Counted from the first letter of the stretch, positions 1 to 8,923 are shown. The stretch: 64,000 bases of DNA from Lysinibacillus sp. BPa_S21 (GCF_023337795.1 NZ_JALIRS010000012.1:48221-112220), one strand, 5' to 3'. Notes: generated from the letters alone by a model not told the origin. Program-made: numbers and translations.

Positions 1-65
1 GTATCCGGACCAGGCAAAATAATTAATAAAATGCACATTAATAAAAAGACAGATATGTTCACCAT
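1..65 (-). CDS. LysE/RhtB-type exporter, N-terminal fragment
   Basis: Only the first 21 codons lie inside the window; the gene runs off the left edge. The start codon at 65-63 follows a clear AAAGGAGG ribosome binding site. The visible peptide is a hydrophobic first membrane helix ending in the PGPD motif, which is characteristic of the first helix of LysE/RhtB-family amino-acid or homoserine-lactone exporters. The substrate cannot be told from this fragment. It is transcribed divergently from the SRPBCC-ArsR operon. Confidence 0.6.
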   Translation of the reverse strand, partial: MVNISVFLLMCILLIILPGPD

Positions 66-166
66 TTTAAAGCCTCCTTTTCAGTCAGAAAATTATAAAA
101 ATAATTTTAACATATGTATGCCCATACAAAAAGACGCGAGGGAAAATTTATCCAATGTATTTATAA

Positions 167-214
167 TTGACATATAACCTTAAGGTGTTATATATTCATA
201 ACACCTTAAGGTTA
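167..214 (+). promoter_or_regulatory. Promoter with overlapping 17-bp inverted-repeat operator
   Basis: TTGACA at 167-172 and TATATT at 191-196 are separated by 18 bp and form a good vegetative promoter. A perfect inverted repeat of 17-bp arms (175-191 and 198-214, 6-bp gap) covers the spacer, the -10 box and the likely start of transcription. Each arm contains CCTTAAGG. The geometry is that of a repressor operator, and the ArsR-type protein encoded in the same operon is the obvious candidate, giving autoregulation. That last step is inference. Confidence 0.8.
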
Positions 215-242
215 CATTTCTTCGTAAAGGAGTTCATTTTAA

Positions 243-668
243 ATGACAGAAAAACTAGAGAATATTGTTAAGACAGTTACACTTAAAGCACCGATTGAAA
301 AAGTATGGGAAACTGTAACGGACGCTGAAAAAATTGCTTCTTGGCTAATGCCAAATAATTTTAAGCCAATTGAAGGTCACGAATTTACAATACAATCACC
401 GTTTGGCCCTTCACCATGTCGAGTAGAACAAGTAGATGCCCCACATTTTGTTCGTTTTGCATGGGATACTGATGGATGGTTTGTCACTTTTGAATTGAAA
501 GAAATTGGTGAGCAAACAGAATTTACGTTAACACATGGTGGCTGGAAAGAAGCTTCGCACATCATTCCTAAAGCTAATATGCCTGCTGCAGCTATTCGTA
601 CAACAATGGATGGCGGCTGGACAATGCTTATCGGCAAAAAATTAAAAGAAGTTGTGGAATCACAATGA
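243..668 (+). CDS. SRPBCC (AHSA1-like) domain protein
   Basis: A 141-residue protein with the START/AHSA1 fold. It opens with the family pattern of an acidic strand followed by AP-x-E-KVW (residues 16-22), then a W-L motif near 34 and repeated aromatic and glycine positions; it closes with a long helix starting at the GGW motif near residue 124. These proteins bind small hydrophobic ligands in a helix-grip cavity; no enzyme activity is implied. It is followed by an ArsR-family gene overlapping it by 4 bp. Such SRPBCC-ArsR pairs are common in Bacillales and usually autoregulated. The ligand is unknown. Confidence 0.85.
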   Translation: MTEKLENIVKTVTLKAPIEKVWETVTDAEKIASWLMPNNFKPIEGHEFTIQSPFGPSPCRVEQVDAPHFVRFAWDTDGWFVTFELKEIGEQTEFTLTHGGWKEASHIIPKANMPAAAIRTTMDGGWTMLIGKKLKEVVESQ

Positions 669-985
669 CACCGCTTGCTGTAAAGTATGATGTTTTTCAA
701 GCAATTGCTGATCCAACAAGACGTCATGTCCTACAGCTACTTGCCACAAGTGATAAACCCATATCACTTATTTCTGAGAATTTTTCTATAAGCCGAACTG
801 CTGTCGTGAAGCATTTAAACATTTTAGAACAGGCTGAACTAGTTTCTGCTCAAAAAAAGGGACGGGAAAAAGTTTACACATTACATGCAGAAAAACTAAA
901 GGAAATTGAAGACTGGCTACAGTACTTTGATTTATTTTGGGATAATAAATTGGCACAACTACAAAATATTTTTGAAGAAAATTAA
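665..985 (+). CDS. ArsR-family winged-helix repressor
   Basis: A 106-residue winged-helix DNA-binding protein. The N-terminal IADPTRRHVLQLL segment (about 14-26) and the recognition-helix region SRTAVVKHLNILEQAELV (about 43-60) are typical of ArsR/SmtB repressors. I see no cysteine metal-binding motif, so it belongs to the metal-independent class that accompanies SRPBCC proteins. Its ATG overlaps the upstream stop codon (ATGA, 665-668), indicating translational coupling. It probably binds the 17-bp inverted repeat upstream of the operon. Confidence 0.85.
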   Translation: MTPLAVKYDVFQAIADPTRRHVLQLLATSDKPISLISENFSISRTAVVKHLNILEQAELVSAQKKGREKVYTLHAEKLKEIEDWLQYFDLFWDNKLAQLQNIFEEN

Positions 986-1026
986 ACGAGGAGCTGTCCT
1001 AATAGTAGGGACAGCTCCTCGTTTAA
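982..1026 (+). terminator. Bidirectional terminator between ArsR gene and yqhG
   Basis: An 18-bp perfect stem (982-999 pairing with 1009-1026) with a 9-base loop. It lies between convergent genes and includes both stop codons, so it can serve both strands. Confidence 0.85.
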
Positions 1027-1802
1027 TAAAGATAAAATAATCCACCATTAATAATTTCTATTTTAATTTTGGTATCGTATTGTTCCTCTAATGCCTTCTT
1101 TTCAATTTCATAGCATTCTGGTTTGTCTTCTTCCTCTTCATAAAAATAATCGAGCACTCGCTGATCCCGTTGCCATCGTTTTTTTGCTTCAGTAGCCCAT
1201 GAATGGTCATCTTGTTCAATAATCTTTTCAATAGTAGCGTGTAATCTTTCGAGTGCTCTAAGGGGCTTGATGATAAATTGAACATGAAAAGCATTGTCTG
1301 CTGGAACAGTGTCAAATTCAGATGCACATATCGTCTCCTGAAATTCCTCTTTGATGATGCCCGTTAGCAAGTTTATGCCAAATGAATAAAGCATTTCTTT
1401 CGTTTGGTCGCAGCAATACGACACTTTAAAATTAACACCTAGCCATGGCGTAAGGATAACTTGCCCTATTGCGTTATCTACCTTCTCAAAAAGCTGAACA
1501 TACGCTCCTAGCTCCCTTGTCGCTTGAAAAAGCTGGTTCATTCTCGGTGAGCCGAAATGAATGGCTTCACCATAAAGATTCCCAGTTGATGCTGTCTGAT
1601 TTGTAATGAAAGTTACTTGAGCTGGATTTGCCTCACTATTTGTCGCTTCTACGTATTGCCAATAAAAAGGGCGATTCATAATTCTTTTATCGATATCAGC
1701 TGTTAATTGTACTGTAAGATAATGTTCTTCTTCACTTATAATAGGGCAATCATTTTCATTAAAAAATTGTCGTAAATAACTATGAACTTGCTGTGGATAC
1801 AT
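1023..1802 (-). CDS. yqhG: YqhG family protein
   Basis: A 259-residue protein matching the Bacillus YqhG family in length and overall sequence: an N-terminal segment beginning MYPQQVHSYLRQFF, a middle GSPRM motif near residue 83, and an acidic, charged C-terminal third. Its molecular function is not established. The gene lies 18 bp downstream of yqhH on the same strand, the same pairing as in Bacillus subtilis, so the two are almost certainly cotranscribed. The start is the ATG preceded by GAGAAGGA. Confidence 0.85.
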   Translation of the reverse strand: MYPQQVHSYLRQFFNENDCPIISEEEHYLTVQLTADIDKRIMNRPFYWQYVEATNSEANPAQVTFITNQTASTGNLYGEAIHFGSPRMNQLFQATRELGAYVQLFEKVDNAIGQVILTPWLGVNFKVSYCCDQTKEMLYSFGINLLTGIIKEEFQETICASEFDTVPADNAFHVQFIIKPLRALERLHATIEKIIEQDDHSWATEAKKRWQRDQRVLDYFYEEEEDKPECYEIEKKALEEQYDTKIKIEIINGGLFYLY

Positions 1803-1820
1803 GGGTCCTTCTCCCTTACA

Positions 1821-3329
1821 CTATACAGATTCTTTAAAGTTAGATAGAATCGCATCTAAATCGCCGACTACCTTTTCGAAAACATCAATTTTCGTATGAA
1901 GTAATGCTAAAATATTCTCTTCAATCGTATTGGCAATAGCCAAATTATAAATATGAACATCATGCTCTTGCCCTAATCGATGCACACGACCAATCCGTTG
2001 CTCTAGCTTCATAGGGTTCCAGGGCAAATCATAGTTAATAACATGATGGCAAAACTGAAGGTTTATCCCCTCTCCGCCTGCCTCAGTTGCGATTAAAACC
2101 TGTGCCCTTTCCTTAAAAAGATGCTTCATATAATCCCGTTTGCTTTTATTATATTTACCGTTGAACAGGACACTCGTTATACCGTTAGCATGTAAGTACC
2201 ATTGCAAATAAATTTGAGTAGCTCTATATTCTGTAAAAATAATCACTTTATCTTTGGCCTGTTCAACTATTTCAAGTGTCTTTTTCGCCTTTGAATTCAC
2301 TTCTAAGGCCATTAATTTTACTAATATATCTTCAATTTCTTGTGATTGTGCATTGTCTTCCATCATTTTAGATAATGTTAAAGCTGTAGCCTCTTTACTA
2401 CTACACATTTCCTTCTGCAATGTAATCATTGAAAAAGAGCCTGTATTTTGAAGCGTTCCGAGCAGATTATAAACTTCCTCTTCTTCCTTAGTGAACTGGA
2501 TAGGAACAATTTGAACACGGCGATTCGTCCATTCAATACCCGTGTCCTCCCGCCTATTCCTCACCATCACCTGATTCACTAATTCCTTTAAATAATCATT
2601 ATGCTCTAAATCATGCTTACTTGCCGAAAATGCAGATTGAAATGTATCATAATTGCCAAGATGACCAGGCTTAAGTAAAGAAATAAGATAAAATAATTCA
2701 AAAACATCGTTTTGAATCGGTGTGGCTGTTAATAGTAAACAAAACTTTTTCTTTAAGCCTTGCACGAATTCGTAAATTTGGGTTTTATGATTTTTTAATT
2801 TATGGGCCTCATCGATAATAATCATGTCGTAATTCTGCTCATAAATACGCTCTTTATGAGGACTTTTCTTCGCCGTATCCATACTCATAATAAGGACATC
2901 ATGGCGCTCAATCTGAACATTTTTTTTATAAGCTACTGCCGGAATGTGGAACTTTATATTTAATTCTTCAACCCACTGATTAATAAGCGAGGCCGGAGCT
3001 AATATTAATGCTCTCTTAACAAGGCCACGAATCAAATATTCTTTTAAAACCAAACCTGCTTCAATTGTTTTACCAAGACCCACTTCATCAGCTAAAATCG
3101 CTTTACCATTCATACGTTCAATAACTGTTTCCGCTGCTTCCAACTGATGCTTAAGCGGTGTTAAATTTGGTAAATACTTTGTCGCCTGTAAACCTGTGAA
3201 ATCAGTAATTAATTTCATTTTTACAATTTCATAATTCATCTTGTACAATGTCCAGCTATCCCATTTTCCAAGTTCATTCAGTTTATTGATAAAGCCTTCT
3301 TCCCATTCTGACGACCTTTCTATTCTCAT
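1821..3329 (-). CDS. yqhH: SNF2-family DNA/RNA helicase-like ATPase (YqhH)
   Basis: A roughly 500-residue SNF2/Swi2 ATPase. Visible helicase motifs, in order: LADEVGLGKTIEAG (motif I, Walker A), DEAH (motif II), LTATPIQN (motif III), FTEYRATQ (motif IV region), ATEAGGEGINLQ (motif V) and QRIGRVHRLGQ (motif VI). There is no extra nuclease domain, so the likely activity is ATP-dependent translocation on nucleic acid or remodelling of protein-nucleic acid complexes. In-frame GTG and ATG codons lie up to 9 bases upstream, but the GAGG ribosome binding site is best spaced for the ATG at 3329. It forms an operon with yqhG. Confidence 0.85.
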   Translation of the reverse strand: MRIERSSEWEEGFINKLNELGKWDSWTLYKMNYEIVKMKLITDFTGLQATKYLPNLTPLKHQLEAAETVIERMNGKAILADEVGLGKTIEAGLVLKEYLIRGLVKRALILAPASLINQWVEELNIKFHIPAVAYKKNVQIERHDVLIMSMDTAKKSPHKERIYEQNYDMIIIDEAHKLKNHKTQIYEFVQGLKKKFCLLLTATPIQNDVFELFYLISLLKPGHLGNYDTFQSAFSASKHDLEHNDYLKELVNQVMVRNRREDTGIEWTNRRVQIVPIQFTKEEEEVYNLLGTLQNTGSFSMITLQKEMCSSKEATALTLSKMMEDNAQSQEIEDILVKLMALEVNSKAKKTLEIVEQAKDKVIIFTEYRATQIYLQWYLHANGITSVLFNGKYNKSKRDYMKHLFKERAQVLIATEAGGEGINLQFCHHVINYDLPWNPMKLEQRIGRVHRLGQEHDVHIYNLAIANTIEENILALLHTKIDVFEKVVGDLDAILSNFKESV

Positions 3330-3440
3330 GATCATCACCTCATGCTATTATTTCTAGTTTAGGTTGTCCAAAAAAGAGAAAGCTATGTTAAGGTTTTGCG
3401 AAAGAAAAATTAAATAGCTAAAGTATACTCCGGCAAAACG

Positions 3441-3758
3441 AGTAGTTGATTTCCGTTCCGGCTGGGCGCTTTGTAGCTGGCGCTTCGCTTTCGCTACAGA
3501 TAAAACATTGTTGCTGCCGCTTCGCTTTCGCACAGAGCAAAGCTTCCTGGGGGCGTCCGATGAGCCGCTTCACTCGCGTTGCTCGCTCCAGGGTCTCGGG
3601 CCAACAGATGTTTTTTGCGCGAAAGCGTAGTGCTAACGTAGCGGCAGCAGCACCGAGGTTGGTCACGAAGGCGTTATCACAGGATGTAATGTTCTTAGCC
3701 TTCGTTCCCCTATCGCTGATCCCCAAGGAGGCGCCCAGCCTACACTCCAATCAACCAT
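3441..3758. repeat. Interspersed fold-back repeat, family 1, long copy
   Basis: A GC-rich block in AT-rich intergenic DNA. It starts with GTTGATTTCCGTTCCG...CTGGGCGC and ends with GCGCCCAGCC...AATCAAC, so the ends are inverted repeats. It shares its core with the copies at 37769-37962 and 54897-55092. This copy carries two extra modules: a tandem unit around 3471-3540 and an insertion around 3605-3655 inside the first hairpin. The open frames across it on both strands are by-products. The rest of the 3330-4060 intergenic region is AT-rich, with the chemoreceptor promoter presumably inside it. Confidence 0.85.
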
Positions 3759-4060
3759 TTTACATAGTATTATCTATGTTGTAATACCGTATTATTTTCT
3801 GTAAAGTTCTATTGCGTATGCACCATGATTACTGAACCTGCAATATTTGTTACCATGTAAATCCAACCTTTTAAACAAATTAAACATATAGGACCTTATT
3901 TTCGTACTTTTTTAAAGAATAATGGTATTAAGATAGTCTTTTTATTCTCTTCCTTTTTTCATACAATTAAAGAAGCATTACTTTCCAAAAAATAACGTTT
4001 ATATAAATGAGAGATTTTATACCCCATTGAACGAAGTTTACATATACCAAGGAGGTCATT

Positions 4061-4885
4061 ATGAATATTATTGAAGCATTATCAAAGTCATTGCCTTACA
4101 TTCATTTAGCTATGAAGGGTGAGGCCATGATGGCATTAGTAGACAAAGAGAGTGAAAGTATTGTTGTTTATTTAGCTGGGAAACGATTAGATGCTGGTTA
4201 TAAAAACGGGCAAAAAATTAATCCAGATGATGCCATTTTACGTCTCCCGCTTAAAGGGAAAAGCACTGATTCACCTGTACCAAAAGAGGTTTATGGTATA
4301 GATTTTAACGGATTCTCTTTTCCCGTTCGTGAAAATGGGCATATTGTAGGGGCGCTAGCCTTTGGATTACCTATTGATCATTCTCTCCAAATGGAAAAAT
4401 ATATTCTTACCATGAATGATATTATTCAAAACCTACAGGATAAAGTACATACAATTGCCTCTAATTCAGAGGAACTAGCCGCAACTAGTGAGGAAATCAA
4501 TAAACAAACACAATTTGCTTTAGAGGACGCTGAAAAAACAAACGGCATTACCGATTTAATAAAAAATATTTCTCGTCAAACCAATTTACTCGGATTAAAT
4601 GCATCAATCGAAGCAGCACGAGCGGGCCAACATGGTGCCGGATTTAATATAGTAGCGCAAGAAGTTCGCAAACTTTCTACAGAAACAACTACTGCTACTG
4701 ATCACATTGAATCCTCACTTCGAAGCATCAATCATAATCTTGAAAATTTAAAACAAAACATGACTCAAATAAATGGTGCCACCAACGAACAAGCCCAACT
4801 TGTTCAGGACTTTAGTGAAATTATTGATGAGCTTAATACGCTTAGTCTGGAAATGAAGGGTTTTATGTCTAAAGTTATGAAATAA
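4061..4885 (+). CDS. Soluble methyl-accepting chemotaxis-type receptor (YfmS-like)
   Basis: A 274-residue chemoreceptor without any membrane segment, so it is cytoplasmic. Residues 1-115 form a small sensor domain; residues 115-274 are the coiled-coil signalling domain. The hairpin tip is intact (ISRQTNLLGLNASIEAARAG at about 171-190, followed by EVRKLS), which is the region that contacts CheW and CheA. Length and layout resemble Bacillus subtilis YfmS. The ligand is unknown. An AAGGAGG ribosome binding site precedes the ATG. It stands alone between a repeat and a hydrolase gene. Confidence 0.85.
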   Translation: MNIIEALSKSLPYIHLAMKGEAMMALVDKESESIVVYLAGKRLDAGYKNGQKINPDDAILRLPLKGKSTDSPVPKEVYGIDFNGFSFPVRENGHIVGALAFGLPIDHSLQMEKYILTMNDIIQNLQDKVHTIASNSEELAATSEEINKQTQFALEDAEKTNGITDLIKNISRQTNLLGLNASIEAARAGQHGAGFNIVAQEVRKLSTETTTATDHIESSLRSINHNLENLKQNMTQINGATNEQAQLVQDFSEIIDELNTLSLEMKGFMSKVMK

Positions 4886-4902
4886 AGGGATATATCAACG
4901 GA

Positions 4903-4962
4903 AAACTCCGCCTCGATTTCTGTGGTCAAATCAAGATCACATAAGTCTGCGCGGATTTTTTT
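4903..4962 (+). terminator. Probable branched terminator after the chemoreceptor gene
   Basis: AAAACTCCGC near 4903-4911 can pair with GCGGATTTTTTT near 4951-4962, and the enclosed segment has its own hairpin (TGTGGTC with GATCACA). The T-run supports termination, but the long branched loop lowers certainty. Confidence 0.45.
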
Positions 4963-5046
4963 ACTTTTGAGCGCTTTTTGAAATACAAAAATTTTATACG
5001 ATAGGATTATTCTTTGATACACTATTAAAAAATGAAAGAGGTAAAA

Positions 5047-5652
5047 ATGAAGAGAAAAGTATTTATTTTACATGAGATTTATGGCGTCAACGATTTTATA
5101 AAATTGCAAGCTGAAACATTCAGTAACGTCAACACTACTGTTGAATGCATTTCTTTATATTCAGAGAGGAAAATATTTCCATACGAACAAGAACAGGACG
5201 CCTATGAATATTTCATAAACGAAGTTGGATTTGATGCTCCTCTCGAAAAACTGACCGAAAAAATATTGGAAGATAGGACTCATTATGATGAAATAATGTT
5301 AATTGGATTTAGTGTGGGCGCAACATTAGCTTGGAGACTATCTATACTACCATTACAAGGAATCGTTTGCGTTTATGGATCACGCATTCGTCAATATATG
5401 GATATAATCCCCTCTTGTCCGACACTTGTTATTTTACCAAGTCATGAGAAAAATTTTAACGTCCATGAATTAAAGAAAACACTCGATGCATTACCGTCTG
5501 TTCATACGAGACAATATCCAGGTCAGCACGGTTTTATGGACTTCAATAATTCAAACTATTGTGATGAAAGTTATTCACAGGCACATGCTGAAATCTCGCA
5601 ATTTTTCGAAATTAAGACCTGTCAAGGAGGACAAAACAATGAACCAAAATGA
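5047..5652 (+). CDS. Alpha/beta hydrolase (dienelactone hydrolase-like)
   Basis: About 201 residues with an alpha/beta-hydrolase layout: an N-terminal strand ending in the HEIYG loop, a nucleophile elbow GFSVGA near residue 90, and a C-terminal histidine in the GQHGFMD segment near residue 160, as in dienelactone hydrolases. The substrate is unknown. An upstream in-frame ATG exists at 5032, but AGAGG at 5037-5041 is correctly spaced for the ATG at 5047. The stop lies 14 bp inside the next gene, so translation of the two is probably coupled. Confidence 0.7.
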   Translation: MKRKVFILHEIYGVNDFIKLQAETFSNVNTTVECISLYSERKIFPYEQEQDAYEYFINEVGFDAPLEKLTEKILEDRTHYDEIMLIGFSVGATLAWRLSILPLQGIVCVYGSRIRQYMDIIPSCPTLVILPSHEKNFNVHELKKTLDALPSVHTRQYPGQHGFMDFNNSNYCDESYSQAHAEISQFFEIKTCQGGQNNEPK

Positions 5653-6595
5653 AAGCATTATTATTGATCCTTATATAGAAGGAGGAAATGTAATTTATCC
5701 AAACTTCCACCTATCCATGCAGCCTGGCATTATTATTGGCATCCACACTGATGTGTCAAAAATACATACATTAATACAGTGGTTTTCGAAGCAAAGCAAT
5801 ACGTATACATATTATCGTGAAAATGCCTTGTATGAGCGACTAACAGTTCGGGAATATATCAAATTTTGCATAAAGCTTTTCAATGCTTCTTCTAAAAAGC
5901 TAGAGGATCTATTAACATTATTTGCTTTAATGGAACAAAAAAGCATGAAAATCAGCAAACTTTCCAATGGAGAAAAGCAACGTTTAAAATTGATTCATAC
6001 ATATCTTAATCAGGAACCGATACAAGTTTTAGAAGAACCATTCCAAAATATGGATGAATTCTCCAAACAAAAAGTGATTCAATTATTGGATGTCCTTCAA
6101 AAGCAAAATAAAACAGTCATTTTACTATCTAACAATTTTGAGGATTTAATCGTTTCGAGTACAGAAATACATAGACTAGATGCAATGGGCTTACATGCAT
6201 TAGATGTGAACGAAGATGAGGCAGAACTTGCGCCCCCCTCTCTTGAAAGTGCACCGATTCGACTTGATAAAATCCCAACAAAGAAGAACGATAAAATCAT
6301 TTTATTTAATCCTCCCGAAATCGATTATATCGAAAGTGTTGAGGGGGTTGTTTCACTGTATGTTACAGGTGAATCCTATCCATGTACATTGTCACTAAAT
6401 GAACTTGAGCAAAAATTGACACCGTTCGGCTTCTTTAGAAGTCATCGCTCTTATATCGTTAACTTACAAAAGGTACGGGAAATCATTACATGGACTCGCA
6501 ATAGCTACAGCCTAGCCCTAAATAGCAATGAAAAGACCGTCGTACCTTTGTCGAAAAATAAACTCGCTGATTTAAAGGAAATACTCGGAATTTAG
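5639..6595 (+). CDS. Degenerate ABC ATPase fused to LytTR DNA-binding domain
   Basis: A 318-residue two-domain protein. Residues 1-195 resemble an ABC ATPase: the signature region reads SKLSNGEKQRLKL and is followed by a Walker-B-like VLEEPFQNMD. The Walker A position (GIHTDVSKIHT) lacks the GxxGxGKS/T loop, so ATP hydrolysis is doubtful. Residues 220-318 are a LytTR DNA-binding domain (IDYIESVEGVVSLYV, FFRSHRSYIVNL, VPLSKNKLADLK). It sits directly upstream of an ABC ATPase/permease pair and is the likely transcriptional regulator of that transporter. The start is the ATG preceded by AAGGAGG. Confidence 0.8.
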   Translation: MNQNESIIIDPYIEGGNVIYPNFHLSMQPGIIIGIHTDVSKIHTLIQWFSKQSNTYTYYRENALYERLTVREYIKFCIKLFNASSKKLEDLLTLFALMEQKSMKISKLSNGEKQRLKLIHTYLNQEPIQVLEEPFQNMDEFSKQKVIQLLDVLQKQNKTVILLSNNFEDLIVSSTEIHRLDAMGLHALDVNEDEAELAPPSLESAPIRLDKIPTKKNDKIILFNPPEIDYIESVEGVVSLYVTGESYPCTLSLNELEQKLTPFGFFRSHRSYIVNLQKVREIITWTRNSYSLALNSNEKTVVPLSKNKLADLKEILGI

Positions 6596-6743
6596 TAGAT
6601 TTCCCAGGAAATAAACGACTCCTGTCAGCTAAACTATTTCTCCACTAACGATCATTTTACTGCCTTTCACCTGTATTTTAATGTTGAGATCCTTATTGTC
6701 CCTTAAAATGTAGATATCAACAACAACACAGGGAGGTTTTCAA

Positions 6744-7592
6744 ATGAACGCAGTAATCGATGTTCAGCATTTGAAAAAAACATTTAATAAGGAAACAGCA
6801 TTACAGGATGTTTCCTTTACTATTCAAAAAGGGGAAATATTCGGCTTTCTTGGACCTAGCGGCTCCGGAAAAACTACTACTATTAAAATATTAACAGCAC
6901 AAAGTGAAAAAACGGATGGCGACGTTTTACTGTTTGGTCGCCCAGCAAATGAGATGAAACAAAGTAACAATCGTAAACGCTTCGGTATTTTAACAGATAA
7001 TAGCGGACTATATACACGTCTTTCAATCGAGGAAAATTTATTACTATTCAGTAATTTATATCAATTGCCTAAATCATCCGTAAAAGAGGCTTTAGATTTT
7101 GTTAACTTATATGGTGATCGTAAAAAGAAAATTAGTCAGCTTTCTAAAGGAATGATGCAACGTGTTACGCTTGCACGTGCCATCATGCATAAACCAGAAC
7201 TATTATTTTTAGATGAGCCAACTTCAGCACTCGATCCTGTTAATACACAGCATATATATAACGGCTTGCGCAAATTAAACGAGATGGGTACAACAATATT
7301 TTTAACGACCCACGATATGAGTGAAGCAGAAATACTTTGTGATCGTGTAGCCTTCTTACATAAAGGGAAGATTCGAGCGATTGGTGCTCCAAAGGATTTG
7401 AAAAAAGAGTTTGGCGATGAATCGATTACAGTTGAATTAAAAAATGGTACTAGTGAGGTCATTCAAAATGGAAAACAGGATGCAGAAAAACTGTTTCATT
7501 GGATGCAATCTAACGAAGTTTCTCGTATTTATACGAACGAGCCTACACTAGGTAATATTTTTATGCAAATAACAGGGAGTGATTTAGTATGA
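6744..7592 (+). CDS. ABC transporter ATP-binding protein
   Basis: A complete 282-residue ABC ATPase: Walker A GPSGSGKTT at about 37-45, signature LSKGMMQR, Walker B LLFLDEPTSALDP, and the switch histidine in TTHDMSEAE. The domain order and short C-terminal extension resemble the exporter subfamily of antibiotic- and drug-export ATPases (BcrA/CcmA-like). It overlaps the permease gene by 4 bp and follows a LytTR regulator, so it is probably part of a regulated export or immunity system. The substrate is unknown. Confidence 0.9.
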   Translation: MNAVIDVQHLKKTFNKETALQDVSFTIQKGEIFGFLGPSGSGKTTTIKILTAQSEKTDGDVLLFGRPANEMKQSNNRKRFGILTDNSGLYTRLSIEENLLLFSNLYQLPKSSVKEALDFVNLYGDRKKKISQLSKGMMQRVTLARAIMHKPELLFLDEPTSALDPVNTQHIYNGLRKLNEMGTTIFLTTHDMSEAEILCDRVAFLHKGKIRAIGAPKDLKKEFGDESITVELKNGTSEVIQNGKQDAEKLFHWMQSNEVSRIYTNEPTLGNIFMQITGSDLV

Positions 7593-8296
7593 ACATTTCA
7601 ATGACACGTATTCAGGCTATTTTAATGAAGGATTATAAGGAATTTTCACGGAACTATGCGGTATCAGTTATGGTACTTATGCCACTTGTTATGGCATTTT
7701 TTATTAATAAATCGGGCTCAACTACTATCGCCGCCTATTTCATTACAATAAATATTGCATTTTCTATGGTGACTGCCTATGTACAATGCTGTCTAATTGC
7801 AGAGGAGAAAGAAAAAAATACGCTTCGTAGTCTAATGCTTTCCCCTGCTTCACTTAGCGATATTTTAATTGGTAAAAGCTTGTTTGTCCTTATACTTACA
7901 ATGGTAGTTGTAGCATTGACTATTTACATTGTTGGCTATAGCCCAGCTAATCTTTTCATCTTAGCTATTACTTTAATACTTTCGACTGTGTTCTATATTG
8001 CAATAGGGACATTATGTGGATTATTCGCCAAAACAGTTATGGAAGGATCTCTTATCATTCTACCTGTTATCTTTATTTTCCCGTTTGGTCCTTCTGCCCT
8101 GGCATTTTCATCTAACTTTCCTATTTTAAAAATCGCAGAGTGGTTACCAAGTTCTCAATTAGTGTTATTAGCAGAGTCTTTAGAAGGCACATACACTACA
8201 ATGGATGTTATTATTCCAATCGCTACTATCATCGCATGGTCACTAGTAGCTTGGATTGTAACTGGATTTATCTATAAAAAAAGAATGGTCGACTAA
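7589..8296 (+). CDS. ABC-2 type transporter permease
   Basis: A 235-residue membrane protein with about six helices, consistent with an ABC-2 exporter permease. A cytoplasmic AEEKEKNTLRSLMLSP segment near residue 70 matches the conserved EKE..T...L..SP motif of ABC-2 permeases. Its ATG overlaps the stop of the ATPase gene (ATGA), so the two subunits are translationally coupled. Together they should form one exporter, possibly of a peptide or drug. Confidence 0.85.
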   Translation: MNISMTRIQAILMKDYKEFSRNYAVSVMVLMPLVMAFFINKSGSTTIAAYFITINIAFSMVTAYVQCCLIAEEKEKNTLRSLMLSPASLSDILIGKSLFVLILTMVVVALTIYIVGYSPANLFILAITLILSTVFYIAIGTLCGLFAKTVMEGSLIILPVIFIFPFGPSALAFSSNFPILKIAEWLPSSQLVLLAESLEGTYTTMDVIIPIATIIAWSLVAWIVTGFIYKKRMVD

Positions 8297-8311
8297 TGAC
8301 CATTCTTTTTT
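8280..8311 (+). terminator. Terminator of the ABC transporter operon
   Basis: AAAGAATGGTC (8280-8290) pairs with GACCATTCTTT (8298-8308), followed by a T-run. The left arm overlaps the end of the permease gene. It may also serve the convergent GNAT gene. Confidence 0.85.
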
Positions 8312-8326
8312 TATATAATAATTTCT

Positions 8327-8923
8327 TTATCCCAATTTCTCAGCTGCGCCGACTAGCAACTGCTGCAAATGTTTTTTCACTTGTGGCCATTCTTGCAGAG
8401 TAATGCTGTACATCACAGTATGGCGTGTTGTACCATCCTTCCGCACCATATGGTTTCGTAAGACCCCCTCCTTTGTTGCTCCTAAACGTTCAATCGCCTC
8501 TTGAGACCGTAAATTTTCGTGGTCTGTTTTAATTTGCACACGTTGTAGATTAAGTACCTCAAAGCAGTATTGTAATAATAAATATTTGCAATTCGTATTT
8601 ATGGCCGTGCGCCAAAAAGCAGGTGTAATCCATGTAGTACCTATTTCAAGTCGTTTATGCGTTTCTTCAATGTCCATAAACCGAGTCGACCCAATGATTT
8701 GTCCAGATTTTTTATCCACAATTACAAATGGGAACTCCGTTTTTTCATGTTTTTTTTCTAATGCTTTGTCCACAAAGTTATTCACATCGATCATCTTCTC
8801 TATTGTTGTGGGCATGTGTGACCAAATCTCTGGATATCTACCAGCCTCAAATAACCCTTGCTTATCCTCCTGCTCTAATGGCTTCAGAAATACTGCCTCA
8901 TTTTCTAATGCTATAAAATTCAT
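8327..8923 (-). CDS. GNAT-family N-acetyltransferase (RimJ/RimL-like)
   Basis: 198 residues with the layout of the RimJ/RimL branch of GNAT acetyltransferases: LKPLEQED near the N-terminus, GSTRFMDIEETHKRLEIG (about 95-112), a WRTAINTNCKYLLLQYCFE helix, and the NLRSQEAIERLGATKEGVLRNH acetyl-CoA region. These enzymes acetylate the N-terminus of ribosomal proteins or small amines; the target here is unknown. An in-frame upstream extension exists, but GGAGGGACACAAA places the start at 8923. It is divergent from the MocR-type regulator. Confidence 0.8.
   Translation of the reverse strand: MNFIALENEAVFLKPLEQEDKQGLFEAGRYPEIWSHMPTTIEKMIDVNNFVDKALEKKHEKTEFPFVIVDKKSGQIIGSTRFMDIEETHKRLEIGTTWITPAFWRTAINTNCKYLLLQYCFEVLNLQRVQIKTDHENLRSQEAIERLGATKEGVLRNHMVRKDGTTRHTVMYSITLQEWPQVKKHLQQLLVGAAEKLG

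Noticed and set aside
3418..3784. Open frames of about 110 codons on both strands
   Set aside because: They lie wholly in a family-1 repeat, have no ribosome binding site, and similar frames recur in other repeat copies (for example 37756-38025, 54792-55203).
6596..6743. LytTR binding repeats upstream of the ABC ATPase
   Set aside because: AACGA-type repeats near 6614 and 6647 do not match the LytTR direct-repeat spacing well enough to annotate.
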